Positions 32,070-42,472 are shown, counted from the stretch's first letter. The stretch: 64,000 nucleotides of DNA from Acanthosepion esculentum (GCA_964036315.1 OZ038485.1:97159360-97223359), one strand, 5' to 3'. Numbers and translations are program-made. Notes: generated from the letters alone by a model not told the origin.

Positions 32070-32400
32070 TGGTCGTTTGGAAGTCTGTAGATTTAAAGTA
32101 AATAATATCCTATTACTACATCCTTGTATAAAAGTGGCTGACGAGTGTCCTGACATAGTAAGACATCATTTTGGGGGAGGGGCAACTCATTTAAAATCTA
32201 GTTTCTGAATATTATGATAAGCATGTTTAATCAGGGAATATATACGGTGGTCAGAAAAGATAAATCATTTGGACTATAATGGCAAGAAATGTATTAAATG
32301 TGAATGTTAAAGAAACCGTCCAAAACGTGATATTGGTGCTGGGGTCATGATTTGGGCGTATTTCTCTGTAAATAAATTGTATAATAACAAATAATTCAAA
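32070..32400. other. no recognised feature
   Basis: AT-rich. A short GGTGCTGGGGTCATGATTTG segment at 32335 recalls the GGSVMVWG motif of Tc1 transposases, but no surrounding frame supports it. Confidence 0.3.
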
Positions 32401-32609
32401 ATACGCTTTTAAGTAGGCGCCCGAGGGGGGCCGTCAGTGATGTTTTGACTTGGTTCATCAGGGAGTTTCGGGTCTTTCAACATCATACTCCCCATCACCA
32501 AATCGACCCAATCAGGGGAGATCAAACCCTGATTCCCTCTCACCGTGAAACGCTAACAGCTACTCTGGCCTTTTTAAAGAATTAGACGAAGAAAGACCAC
32601 GTATTCCGC

Positions 32610-32830
32610 ACATCCGATTGGATGTTTGTACAACCAATCAGCTGCGCGAACTATCTTTTAAATGGCCCGCGGTGGGGACTGGCTTCTTTTCTTTTGGTGG
32701 ATAGCAGCTTCAATGGATAACCGAGGAGGTAATCTTAATATTCCTAAGTTTAATCCCTTTCCTAAATATTGTATCGTTTAAATATTTGCCGTTTGTATTT
32801 TATTTGTGCTTTTTTTTTTTAGATAATAGT
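32610..32830 (+). promoter_or_regulatory. promoter-like block with leader and possible intron
   Basis: Inverted and direct CCAAT boxes (32617-32621 and 32634-32638) precede a pyrimidine tract CTTCTTTTCTTTT (32683-32695). An ATG at 32713 opens a five-codon reading (MDNRG) that hits GAGGAG/GTAATC, a fair splice donor. A 10-base T run plus AG at 32821-32822 would be the acceptor, giving a 94-base intron. Splicing gives only about 16 codons before a stop, so the block is either the 5' end of a decayed gene or a mobile-element leader. Confidence 0.35.
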
Positions 32831-33039
32831 GGATGCCAAGTTGAAGGTGTCTGTTAGACATCTGAAACTGAAGCGTGGTTAGAGATTTATCCCTGACAGA
32901 GATCCAAAACGTGATTCGTTTTTTGCTGTTCTTCACCCCTTGAGGGTTATTTTAAGCCGAAACACATTTTAGATTGTAACAATATATTTTTCTTGCGTGC
33001 GAAAGTTGCATTAACAATTTTTTGACTTTGTATTCCATT

Positions 33040-33250
33040 GGTGAAATGTCAGTTCCACTCGGGCAGCTTCTTCTAGCGAACCACTGCTCTGTGGAACAGA
33101 CTCTCAAGAGGATGTTTCCCCGCTCCCTACAATCTAAACCTCTTCAATTCAAGAGTCAACTGTTATCTTCCCACTTATCCGCATAAACTGTTATCTTTAA
33201 CCCTCTACATCGAGTGAATTCCGGGCCTTGTACAGAATGAAACTCGGGGT
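33040..33250 (+). mobile_element. LINE B 3' terminal fragment
   Basis: GTCAGTTCCACTCGGGCAGC, GAGGATGTTTCCCCGCTCCC and CTCTTCAATTCAAGAGTCAA give the SKFHSGSF, RMFPRSLQ and LFNSRVN order of the LINE B C-terminus. It ends GGGCCTTGTACAGAATGAAA at 33224-33243. About 200 bases long. Confidence 0.75.
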
Positions 33251-33416
33251 AAAAAATTCAGATGCAAGTTCAACTCTTTAACCCGTATCTGGGGGGATGA
33301 TTTGGGTTCATACATTTCGCAAGAGTATTTGTATATAAATGTATGTAAAGAACCCGATTGGATTTCGAACTCGATTTCTCGTTCCATTGCACCAGACCCG
33401 AAATATCTTTGAGTTA

Positions 33417-33870
33417 GTCCAGAAAATATCTTCAGAATAAGAGTATCAAAGTTTTACCTTGGCCTACACAGCCTTTGCAAGACCATCATGTCCACGTGTT
33501 AAGAAAGATTTCTAACTGTAAAAATCCTTCCAGTGATTTCATAGCTGGAGAGATTGTTTAGAATACCTTTGAGTATGACGATAATGTACATCAAGCAGCA
33601 TGACCTCTGATCGGAAGACTGGAGGTTTTGCAGAGGTTGGAACAACATCTTAACTGCTGTTATTCCCAGGTTCACCATAACCTTGATTTCTAGTCCGGTG
33701 TATGACGATAAACTACATCCGGCAGTTAAACGTCTGATCAGAAGATTGGAGGTTTTGAGGAACGAGGAACTACCTCTTAACTGTCGACATTCCGCGGTCC
33801 AGAAAATATCTTCAGAATAAGAGTATCAAAGTTTTACCTTGGCCTACACAGCCCTTGCAAGACCATCATG
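33417..33870. repeat. 74-bp direct repeat, spaced 380 bp
   Basis: The block from GTCCAGAAAATATCTTCAGA to GCAAGACCATCATG occurs at 33417-33490 and 33797-33870 with only about one mismatch. Between the two lie R3 tandem units. The exact offset of 380 bases suggests a recent duplication. Confidence 0.9.
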
Positions 33871-35230
33871 TAAGGCACTGTTGAAAGTGAGCGCATGCGG
33901 GGAGGGTAACGCAAGAGCTGGTGAGACGGCAAAGAGTGGATGGACATGACAATGCCGGAAGTCCTGAGAGTCACCGCAAACAGATCAGCCCTCAATATCT
34001 CAAGGAATATTGAAGTACTTGAGAGACCTACTGATGATGATGATGGCGATGATGATGACACAGGGACCCGACCTGAATCCAGTAAAAATCTGATAGATTG
34101 AACAGAAAAGAAGTGAAAGAAAACCAAATAATCTGATACAACTTAAAGATCTAAGTTGATTTTTCACGATTGAGCGAGGAATCAAGTTGAGCTGTCAACT
34201 TCTATTTCTTTTGCTCTCAATAATCAAGTGATTATCTTCAGCAGCAGTTGTCACTTTGGTGCTCCAGCTTTTTTCACCTTGAGCCTGATTTATAGCCCTC
34301 TGTATGATAACAATGTACATCCAGTATTAAGACTTCTGATCAAAAGACTGGATTCTGTCTATATTTCTGAGATGAGGTATTATGTACAGTATTTACATTA
34401 GTCGGACTATTGTCCTCATCTTTGTCGCCATATTTGTCACAACGTTTCGGCCGTTGTACGCTCCGGCCTTCTTCAGGTGGTTCGAAATTCCAACCACCTG
34501 AAGAAGGCCGGAGCGTACAAAGGCCGAAACGTTGTGACAAATATGGCGACAAAGATGAGGACAATAGTCCGACTAATGTAAATACCGTAAAAGACTGGAT
34601 GTTTTGAGAAGCATGCAAAGACTTCTTAACTATCTATATTCCGCGGTCTACCTTGACCCTAATTTATAGTCCTGTTTATAACGATTAACTACATCCCGCA
34701 GCAAGACTTTTCATCGAAAAATTGAAGGTTTTGATGAGCATTAAACCACCTCTTAACTGCTGTTATTCCCAGGTCCAAACTGACTGATTTCTGTGCATGA
34801 CGATAAACTACATCTGACAGCAAGGCCTCTGATCGGGATGTGTTAAGTAGCGTGGAACCACCTCTTAACTGCTGTTATTCCCAGCTCTACCCTGATCCGG
34901 GGCAGTAGCACTTGTTAAGAGTTCCAGTGATGGGCAAATAGGGATCTCCCCAACTGCAGTCAAATCAATATTAAATTATAAAAATAGATTTTTATAGTAA
35001 AAAGCAGCAATATATTCTTGAAAAATATTGTCATCAATACAACTGACACTCGAAAAAAAAAACCTCCAAAAATACGCCAATGAAACCGGATCTACAAACT
35101 GATTTTTGAGAATAATACATATTCTATTCATACGAACCTATCCTAAAAATCTTGTCGGCATGAAATAACCTATTGTGGTTGATCAGCCGTGAAACAAAAT
35201 CAGCCAAACCAAACCACTATAATCAAGAAG
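33555..35230 (-). repeat. R3 tandem units, minus orientation
   Basis: At least five partial copies of a unit of about 125 bases. The landmark is GACGATAAACTACATCC or a variant at about 33573, 33705, 34308, 34680 and 34799, followed by GATCAGAAGATTGGAGGTTT and CTCTTAACTGCTGTTATTCC. The region from 34900 to 35230 carries the R3 front end (compare 55345-55540 and 59265-59560). A PLE-type palindrome is embedded at 34389-34585. Confidence 0.8.
34389..34585. repeat. nearly perfect 197-bp palindrome (PLE4 ends)
   Basis: Arms 34389-34480 and 34494-34585 are 92 bases each and complementary at 91 positions by my reading; the mismatch is CGGCCGTTGT against ACAAAGGCCG. The 13-base centre TTCGAAATTCCAA adds more pairing. 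Each arm is the PLE4 terminal repeat (CACCTGAAGAAGGCCGGAGC to GACTAATGTAAATA), also found at 44610-44770, 54490-54680 and 57930-58085. Two such ends therefore meet head to head. Confidence 0.95.
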
Positions 35231-35239
35231 AGTTCAAGT

Positions 35240-35720
35240 GACTCATCTAGTAAGCCGACTCATGATTTTCGCGCTGAAAACATCATCATATATTTGATAA
35301 ATCTTTATTTGCCAAACATCTGTCCCTGATGAGCGTTTATATCACTCCGCCATTAAGGGTATCCAGTCTTGGCCAGGGAATAGTAACTAAAAAGATATCA
35401 ATATAAATTTTTAAAAATATGTTGTTTTGCATATTTTCGTTTTTCTGGGTGCTACGTTATTAGAGCCTTGAGCCAGACTATGCCAAGTTTTAGAAGAGTG
35501 TTTTATTCACAGGATATATTGACAATTATTAACTTGAACTAACACCTTCACATCGGGGAAAAAAATGTCCGCCACCATTTCATTAGACTTTCAAATATCT
35601 GTGTCCTGTTATTATGTTGTCTATTTCGCATTTTAAAATCTGCTCCCGGCTCAACCCCCTCCTCTATTGACTGCTAGACTAGCAATTCAAACACAAAAAC
35701 AACGAATTAAAAATGCTGAT
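35240..35720. other. no recognised feature
   Basis: AT-rich intergenic-type sequence without a convincing frame or repeat match. Confidence 0.35.
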
Positions 35721-35727
35721 TTAAACA

Positions 35728-35895
35728 TATATTCATCCAGTACGGCTTGCAGAGTTCATATTTCCAGGAACACCTGGAGATGAAGCAAGACATTGACGTA
35801 AAAGCTAGCGGGACATTTCCAGTCAATAACGCCACAGGCGAGAGCAGGAAGGGTCAAAGTTGTGGCAGTAGTAGTGGCAACGCTAATGACCAAAG
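35728..35895 (+). other. possible coding exon, unrecognised
   Basis: One frame stays open for about 56 codons after a TGA. It includes LQSSYFQEHLEMKQDIDVKA, then SGTFPVNNATGESRKGQSCG, then SSSGNANDQR, then TAG. A CTTGCAG acceptor-like site precedes it (35743-35749) and CAAAG/GTAGTA resembles a donor at its end. Base composition is less AT-rich than the neighbours. No family is recognised and there is no second exon in view, so a chance frame remains quite possible. Confidence 0.25.
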
Positions 35896-35924
35896 GTAGT
35901 AACTTCTGAAAATACTGATTGGCG

Positions 35925-36040
35925 TGACGTCAAACAACGTCATATCAGTTACAATCACCAATAACCTTGCCTTTGTCGGCCGTTATATAACACGTCATCA
36001 CAATAGAAGAATCAACGTAAGGTATGCGCATGCGCTGTAG
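35925..36040 (+). promoter_or_regulatory. CRE/CCAAT/TATA/NRF1-like cluster
   Basis: Within 115 bases are a perfect CRE palindrome TGACGTCA (35925-35932), half-site ACGTCA (35937-35942), CCAAT (35958-35962), TATATAA (35984-35990), another ACGTCA (35992-35997), and TGCGCATGCGC (36025-36035), a perfect NRF1-type palindrome. The order CCAAT then TATA then start region fits a plus-strand promoter. The only downstream sequence visible is repeats, so the target is unknown. It could also be a mobile-element promoter. Confidence 0.4.
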
Positions 36041-36238
36041 ATATATCGTCGAAGGAAAGCGTATTCAATTAGAATAACTTATTGGCTATATAATAAAGAA
36101 GAAAGGGTATTTTTGTTAAACATATTTGATTTCTTTGAATCATGTTATTTTCCTTACTTTTCTTTTTCATTCTACGTTTTTTGCATATTATAATTCCTTC
36201 TATTTCACCATTAATGAAAATATTTCTATGGTTCAATG

Positions 36239-36304
<66 letters not shown>

Positions 36305-36395
36305 ATATATATTGTTATATATATGTTATTGTTATATATATATATATATTGTTATACATATATATATTGTTATACATATATATATTAATTGTTGT

Positions 36396-36425
<30 letters not shown>
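36239..36425 (+). repeat. (TA)n and TTGTTATA compound array
   Basis: A 60-base TA array is followed by a compound of TA with TTGTTATATA interruptions and a short GAGA run. Open frames of YIYIYI peptides are artefacts. Confidence 0.97.
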
Positions 36426-36430
<5 letters not shown>

Positions 36431-36469
36431 AAGAAGTTGGAAATTCAACAAGAGTCTTTAAGCATATTT

Positions 36470-36705
36470 ACTTAGGATAACTTTACCGGTTTCACATGTC
36501 TATGATTCCAAAAGTTATATTGCAATGGAGAGACATGTGGCTATGTCATGATATATCTCGCATCAAATGCAAGACATATCATGGCATAGACACAGGTTCA
36601 AATTCTGCCGGAGAGAACATATCTTTCCCCAGGCGAACATAAATATATATATTCTGTTTAATAAATAAACGGAATGTCTACTCAAATACGAGTATCCACT
36701 AAAAG
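36470..36705 (+). mobile_element. SINE-3 type repeat with long hairpin
   Basis: ACACAGGTTCAAATTCTGCC is a B-box-like segment. The 3' part, GAATGTCTACTCAAATACGA then GTATCCACT, repeats at 37007-37034 and 42925-42950, defining a shared SINE tail. A 22-bp hairpin lies at 36542-36588 where a tRNA anticodon arm would be. The A box is not clear. Confidence 0.55.
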
Positions 36706-36874
36706 TTACGTTTTAAGTGATAAAATCTGATGAACAGAAAATTCATTACTTCTTTTGAAATTTGCTTTCTTTACGTTTGGATATGAAACTGAGCAGATAT
36801 GAAAAAATTTCGAGAGACTATGACGAAAAGAATTTCGGCTTAAAGGCAGTATTCCGCTTTGCATGGACGGCTAG

Positions 36875-37045
36875 GTTCGTTATAGCTCAGCCGGTCTAGA
36901 GCACATCGGATCTAAAGACGATTCTCTCCTACTGGAGAGTTGATATTTTTCTTTAATAACGTTTCACGAATATTTAGGCTAGTAGACGAAAATAAATAAA
37001 TAAATGAAGCGTCTACTCAAATTCGAGTATCCACTATCTCTCTCT
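36875..37045 (+). mobile_element. SINE-3 copy
   Basis: GTTATAGCTCAGCCGGTCTA carries a good tRNA A box. The B box is degraded, but the 3' end CGTCTACTCAAATTCGAGTA is the SINE-3 tail, after an AAATAAATAAATAA run. It ends at a CT/TA microsatellite. Confidence 0.65.
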
Positions 37046-37585
37046 CTCTCTATCTATCTATATATATATATATGAAGAAATATAGTCTTAAAGTGTGCTA
37101 TATTTATGGGATAAAGTGCTCAATATCAGAGATAGAGCGTGTGTAAATATAAAAGTGGACATGGAAGTCAGCACTTAGAGGCGACAGTCTGTTTCATGCT
37201 AGTGTAATCGTCATGCAACTCGTGCTGTTATTTTTCTCGGCTATTTATATATAAGGGTCAGTGGTGCATTATGGGTAGTCTATTTTGGCGGTCACTTTTA
37301 CCGGAAGTCGCTTGTTTATTTATTTATGTCAAATTATTTTGCTTGTTTTTTTGTTTGTTTGTTTTTTAAATTTTATTTTTATTTTTTATCTTATATATTT
37401 ATTTTTTATTTTGATCGGTGTTTTTTTGTTAACGTAGTAAAAATTTGTTTATATAGCTTATTGTTGGTAGTCTATTATGGCAGTCATTTCCCGGAAGTCG
37501 GATGTTTGCTTATTTATTTGGGTCAAATTGTTTTGCTTGTTTTTATTTATTTTCATTTTTATTTTTTATCTTATATATTTGTTTA

Positions 37586-37768
37586 TTTGTCATTGATTAA
37601 ATGTATTTGTTGAAATTTGGGGTGGGATGTTGTGGTTTGTTCTTACTATTATTTTGGTCGGAACAGTTTTTAATTTATCTATTTGGGTTGATTATCTTTA
37701 TTTGTTTTTTCTAAACGGCTAGTTTATCGTAATCGGTTGTTAGTTTATTTATATATTTGGATGTATTT
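37586..37768 (-). repeat. PLE2 terminal direct repeat, internal copy
   Basis: TTTGTCATTGATTAAATGTA through ATATTTGGATGTATTT matches 39551-39733 with a couple of changes. A second, tandem duplication of about 125 bases (37268-37395 and 37460-37585, both with CCGGAAGTCG) lies next to it. Confidence 0.9.
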
Positions 37769-38094
37769 AGATCAATTTATTATACTTGTTGTTATTTATT
37801 TGTTACACTATATATTTTTGGCTTTCGATTTTTAAGTAACGTAGTATATTATCTTTTATTAATTTTTTTAATTTTTATCGTTATATAACAGTTATAACTT
37901 TCGTCCGTTCTTTTGTTTTGATTTTATTTCACATATTCTAACAGGTGTGGTTTTGTAATTTGTTTGGAGTAATTTATTTTGCTTATTTTATTGTTGTTTT
38001 GTTTGTTTATATATTTATGTATTTTTCTATTTTAAGTTACGTAGTAAAAATTTGTTTTCATGTCTGCATTTTGAGATTAGCTCGGATCTTTTAT

Positions 38095-38676
38095 TTAATA
38101 ATTTATTTTGATCTGGGAAGGTAATGATAGATATTTTTCCTCCAAGCAAAGTTTGCAAGTTTTTGATAGGTTGTTGTGGGCTGATGATTTTTTCCTTATT
38201 TTCCAAGATATTTTTGGTGTGGTGTGTGTTTTGTTTTTTATTTCCCAGATATACTTAGAAAGCATTATGCTGTTCGCATATTTACTATTTGTGAAAGACA
38301 TTTTGTGCACATAATTTCTTTGTTTCCATGGTCCTTCGGTTACTCCTATGTATACTTTTTCTTCATTATCTGCTGATTTTATCGTGACTTGGTAGATTAC
38401 GTTGTTTTGTAAACAATTACCGTTTAAGGGACATTCGTTTTTTATTCTGCAGTTGCACGTGGGTTTAATTTGTTCGTGTGGTTTGTTAATAATTTTCCTG
38501 TTGTGCTTTTTTATTATTTGTGCCATGTTCTCGGTGCAACTGTAGCTGATGTTTACTGTGTTTTTGTTGAATATTTTGTGTAGGGTGCTTGATTCCGGGG
38601 GTGTTTGTGTAAAAGTTTGAAGAATATTTTCCCTATGTTTGTTTTTACGTTTTTGCTGTACGGTGGGTTGAACCAT
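38095..38676 (-). pseudogene. PLE2 GIY-YIG endonuclease region
   Basis: A 193-codon open frame. A Cys cluster (CNCRIKNECPLNGNC) precedes the nuclease fold, whose start is VIYQVTIKSADNEEKVYIGV. The segment KYIWEIKNKTH and the Cys-containing TCKLCLEEKYLSL close the domain. In GIY-YIG nucleases the two short strands carry Y residues near VIYQ and YIG, both visible here. In the element this nuclease follows the RT and nicks target DNA. A KQRNYVHKMSF stretch suggests the catalytic Arg region is diverged. Confidence 0.85.
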
Positions 38677-38689
38677 ATGATATTTCTTT

Positions 38690-39480
38690 TCCTGTTGGTC
38701 TTTTTTGTGTTCTGTGGTGAGTATGTGAGTGTTGCTGGGAATCCGCTATCTTTTAGGGCTGTTTCGTAGTCTTTCTTAGCTTTGTTAAATATAGATTCAT
38801 CGGAAGAATTGTCGGAAAGCCTGCGGTTAATCGATTTTGGTATCTGTTTGATTATAGAAGGCGGGTGGTTGGAGTATATGTGTATGTACTGTGGTTTATC
38901 ATTCGGTTTTCTGTATGGTTTGTGTGCCTTTTCTTAGGTTGAAGGTAACATCTAGAAATTCTACTTCGTTTAGGTTAGTTTTTATATCTATCTCGAATCC
39001 GTTATTTTGAAAATTTTAATTATTGCTTTTCTAGTTTTATCTGTGTTTTGTTTGTTGCAGTTTCTTAAGATTATGAGACCGTCATCCCTGTAGAGCCCTG
39101 TGTCATTTCTATCTATTATTTTGCTTAGTTCGTGTAGTAAGTAAATACCTACGATTTCGCATGTCTCTGCACCGTCAAAGCTTCCCATTGTAGTGTCAAA
39201 TGTCCCATCTTTCTTTATCCATGCTTCTTCATGGGGAAATAATAATGATTTACGGGAGTGCTTAATGATGTCGATTTCGTTATATTATTATTTGTTCCTG
39301 AGCTATGTTGATGGCCTTATCTAACGTACGTTCTGTTATGGATGGGTAAAATTCTTTTATGTCTAATTGTAGGAAGTGGCAATTTTGTTTGTTATTTATG
39401 CTGTTGAACCAGTCAATGGTTGCTTTTGTGTTTTTCCACTGGTTTACTCCGAACTTCTTCCTAAGTTCAGAACTTTTATA
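38690..39480 (-). pseudogene. PLE2 reverse-transcriptase region, frameshifted
   Basis: On the minus strand HFLQLDIKEFYPSITERTL (catalytic box A, Asp present) appears near 39350-39400. GSFDGAETCEIVGIYLLHEL and LYRDDGLIILRN (box C, YRDDG) follow in the frame at 38988-39188. Afterwards EVEFLDVTFNL and YSPQN-type segments appear in shifted frames. The order is that of PLE RTs, which are telomerase-related. Several frameshifts separate the blocks. Confidence 0.8.
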
Positions 39481-39550
39481 TAAAGATAAAAAATTAAAAA
39501 AATTAATAAAAGATAATATACTACGCTACTTAAAAATATCCTAAGAAGAA

Positions 39551-39733
39551 TTTGTCATTGATTAAATCTATTTGTTGAATTTTGGGGTGGGATGTTGTGG
39601 TTTGTTCTTACTATTATTTTGGTCGGAACAGTTTTTAATTTATCTATTTGGGTTGATTATCTTTATTTGTTTTTTCTAAACGGCTAGTTTATCGTAATCG
39701 GTTGTTAGTTTATTTATATATTTGGATGTATTT
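39551..39733 (-). repeat. PLE2 terminal direct repeat, outer copy
   Basis: This 183-base repeat marks the upstream end of PLE2. It stops exactly where a LINE A 3' tail begins at 39734. Confidence 0.9.
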
Positions 39734-39815
39734 TCTCTCACCTTCACTCTCTGTAAACCCCTGCGTACTAATGGGATTTCCGCCTTGATTAGGATGAAAT
39801 GATAAAAAAAATATT
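39734..39815 (+). mobile_element. LINE A 3' tail
   Basis: CTCTCTGTAAACCCCTGCGT, then GCCTTGATTAGGATGAAATG and an A run are the LINE A terminus. Only about 80 bases survive, next to the PLE2 boundary. From 39820 to 40560 the DNA is AT-rich with no gene recognised. Confidence 0.65.
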
Positions 39816-40560
39816 TGAATATTTGTCTGTATTAAATGTTTTTGAATATTTTGAATCTTTCACGTTTATTTTGAAGATCTTAAAATAAAATTTCCGTTTT
39901 TTTGGTTTTGATTAGTTTTTTTTTTTTTGTTAAAAACATGAACGATTAGATACAAAAATTTACACGTACTAAAAATATCGAAATATCAAAAAATGTATGC
40001 ATTTACTATGGCAAACCACTCTAAATAAGTTTTTCATAAAAAATCAGATTAATAAACATTAATTCAAAGCATTTTTATCTTCTGTACCTATTTTTTTAAT
40101 TAAAAAGTACGCAAATTAGTAATTAGTTGTGAATGAGACTAAAAATTGAGGTACAACTTACATAATTTCCGATATATTCAATTACTGCGTTTTCGATAGA
40201 GCGTATCTTTTAATGTAGACATTAACCGGAAAATTTATATATATATATGGTAATGTAAAATTCATTTACGTTTTCCGATTCTATAACTAATTCATATTTT
40301 ATCCGTCTTTTTTACTATATATATTTATACTTTCTACCAAAGTAACTATAGTATTTTTGTTATTATTTTTATTAGAGTATTATAATCCTTGGTTTTTATA
40401 TTATAAAAGCTTGCTGTTTTATATAACTTTATAAACACTTTATCAGATTTATTTATATCCTATACTATCTGGTCAAGGTGTCTTTAGAAATAATTTTTTC
40501 TTTTATGAAAGATGTTATTCATTATATCCAGCAAATCATTTTCAAATCCAAACAACCTTT

Positions 40561-40561
40561 C

Positions 40562-40595
<34 letters not shown>

Positions 40596-40605
40596 CAGAC
40601 AGACT
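40561..40605 (+). repeat. (GATA)n short array
   Basis: About nine GATA units with a GACA end. It is followed by CGAACCAGAATTCGAATTTG, possibly part of a decayed SINE. Confidence 0.95.
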
Positions 40606-40909
40606 CGAACCAGAATTCGAATTTGTCATGTAGAGTTCAATTTTAGCATTGATAACTGTTTACCTATCAACACATCCACTGCGTTTCCCCGCTGTGGTGA
40701 TCGAATACACAAAAACTTGTAAGATAAAATATAGCTGTTGAGGTATGCGATCTTCCATTGATCTTCGACAGCAGTTTACAAATCAGATAGTAATAAACAA
40801 TGATATCAAGGAATTATATATCAATTGATGGTACCGGAAAAGTATTAAAAAAAATGAGATGGTAGAGAAACCAAATCTGAGTAACGAAATCAATTAAAAA
40901 GGTACTGAT

Positions 40910-41030
40910 ATACACCTGCTCAAAAAATTGACATCATTTAAATGTGAGGATCCCGGTACCTGTATGTCTCAGGCAAACGAAATTAAATAGGCTTCATGTG
41001 GAACAATAAAAGATGATATGGAAGGGACAT
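40910..41030 (-). mobile_element. terminal fragment of a Tc1/mariner-like element
   Basis: GACATCATTTAAATGTGAGG and TGTCTCAGGCAAACGAAATT match the end of the element at 41449-41600. Only the 3' end survives. It lies in the same orientation as the longer copy. Confidence 0.55.
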
Positions 41031-41448
41031 AAAAGAAAGTTAAAAGAATCAAAGGAAACATCGAAAAAAAACCTAATGAATTTCATTGAATGGGTGGCTG
41101 AGCAAGATTAAAGATTGTTAAAGTTTACACAGAGACCTGTGTAGCGCCAAGATCGCCCATGTCTTGAAGGGGCACTCTACATAACCTAAAAGGAAATTTA
41201 CTCTATTCTCGTATATAGAAGTAATTCTACTTTTCAACTCATTCAAAATTCAAAACATATATAAAGAAAACTCAAATGAAATCAAAGAGATAAAAATATC
41301 AATTTATTACCAACCCATTTTAACGGTATAGTAACGATATTCCATTGTTATGATAACATTGTGTTACCATAAAAAAAGATAAGTAAAATCCCAAGGCGCA
41401 TAAGAACAGAGGAAAGAGGCTTTCCAAGAACTAAACAAAGTACACGGT

Positions 41449-41900
41449 GCCCCCCCAAAAAAACATTCACATCATTTAAAATGTGATTATCTGAGTAACT
41501 ACATGTCCCAGGCAAACGAAATTAAAGTGCTTCTATGTTGAACAATAAAAGATTTATGTTTCAAAATTCGAACACGATATTCTAAGGGATATAGATTTTA
41601 TATTCGATTTCACAAATTTTCAATATGCGCACCACCTGTGATACGACACACGTCAAGTCGGTAGTCCAGCTCCTGCCAAATACGTTGTAGCATGTTTTGC
41701 GTAACATTCTCCAGCGCATCAGTGATTCTCTGCTTAATTTTATCTAAGCTTGTAGGATGAGGTGGGATATAGACCTCTTCGTTTACACAAAGCCACATAG
41801 AAAAAGAAAATCACCCCTGGTCAAGTCAGGTGAACATGGTGGCCATTTCAGCAGCACATAATTAGATAACAGTCGACCGAAATACAAAATGTTGCATTAA
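41449..41900 (-). mobile_element. DDE transposase C-terminal fragment
   Basis: The minus frame 41610-41798 reads EEVYIPPHPTSLDKIKQRIT, then ALENVTQNMLQRIWQELDYR and LDVCRITGGAHIENL. This is the C-terminal tail of a Tc1/mariner-superfamily transposase of the DDE_3 kind. Upstream in other frames is a DLTRGDFLFLCGF trace that corresponds to the conserved SPDLTPxDFFLWGF block. The end sequence at 41449-41480 (GGTGCCCCCCCAAAAAAACA) is the probable terminal repeat. The front two thirds are missing. Confidence 0.75.
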
Positions 41901-42240
41901 AAAAAATTACAGGAATAATTCTTTCGCCTTGCTTTCAGGAAATATTTCTTTCTCAACGTTGAATTCAGGGAAATTGGGGACGAGTGATGAGGCTATTAAA
42001 AAAAATGTAAGTAAACACTTATTCATACTTAATTAGTTATGTCAATTTACAAGACTAATTTCAAATTTTCGTTCAAATTACATCGAAAAAATATAACCAA
42101 GTATGGGTAAATTTTCCAATAAAATATGTCTTAGAAGTAGCGAGCGACATAAAAAGATATTTAAAATAATTACATTTATGAACTCTAAAGTGACACAATG
42201 GTCAAAATTGATTAACCGCTCACAAAATGGCGTTTGTTAT

Positions 42241-42472
42241 TGTTATGGATCCTTACCTATAACTACAGAATGAACTCTTCCTAACACTATGTATACTACG
42301 CCTCTCAAGAGAGAGAGAGACGAATCGAGTCGAGTCGATAGTAGTTCACTCCAAACCAGACTGACAGTGATACTAACACCTTCCACATCTTGTATTATTA
42401 TATCGTGTAATATATCTTCGTTATTTCTACTCTTGTGTTCGTGTTGTTCTTCCTTGGTCCTAACCTGTAACA
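42241..42472 (+). mobile_element. solo LTR
   Basis: The block starts TGTTATGGATCC and ends CTGTAACA, and reads forward as the same LTR found on the minus strand at 63462-63805. Shared landmarks are CTTACCTATAAC, ACTACGCCTCTC, CACTCCAAACCAGACTGACA and TCGTGTTGTTCTTCCTTGGT. No internal sequence is attached, so it is a solo LTR, normally formed by recombination between two LTRs. No clear target duplication is visible. Confidence 0.8.

Larger units (their letters stand above)
37085..39733 (-). mobile_element. PLE2, Penelope-like element with direct terminal repeats
   Basis: On the minus strand the order is: terminal repeat (39551-39733), RT region (about 39480-38690), GIY-YIG endonuclease (38676-38095), a T-rich 3' UTR, a second copy of the terminal repeat (37586-37768), and the PLE2 3' tail with hammerhead remnant (37083-37214). 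The two 183-base repeats are nearly identical. Such pseudo-LTRs are typical of PLEs. Frameshifts in the RT make it inactive, though less eroded than PLE1. Confidence 0.88.

Noticed and set aside
36126..36461. Hydrophobic frames of about 100 codons with YIYIY and LLFFF stretches, possible membrane proteins
   Set aside because: They are translations of TA arrays and T-rich DNA.
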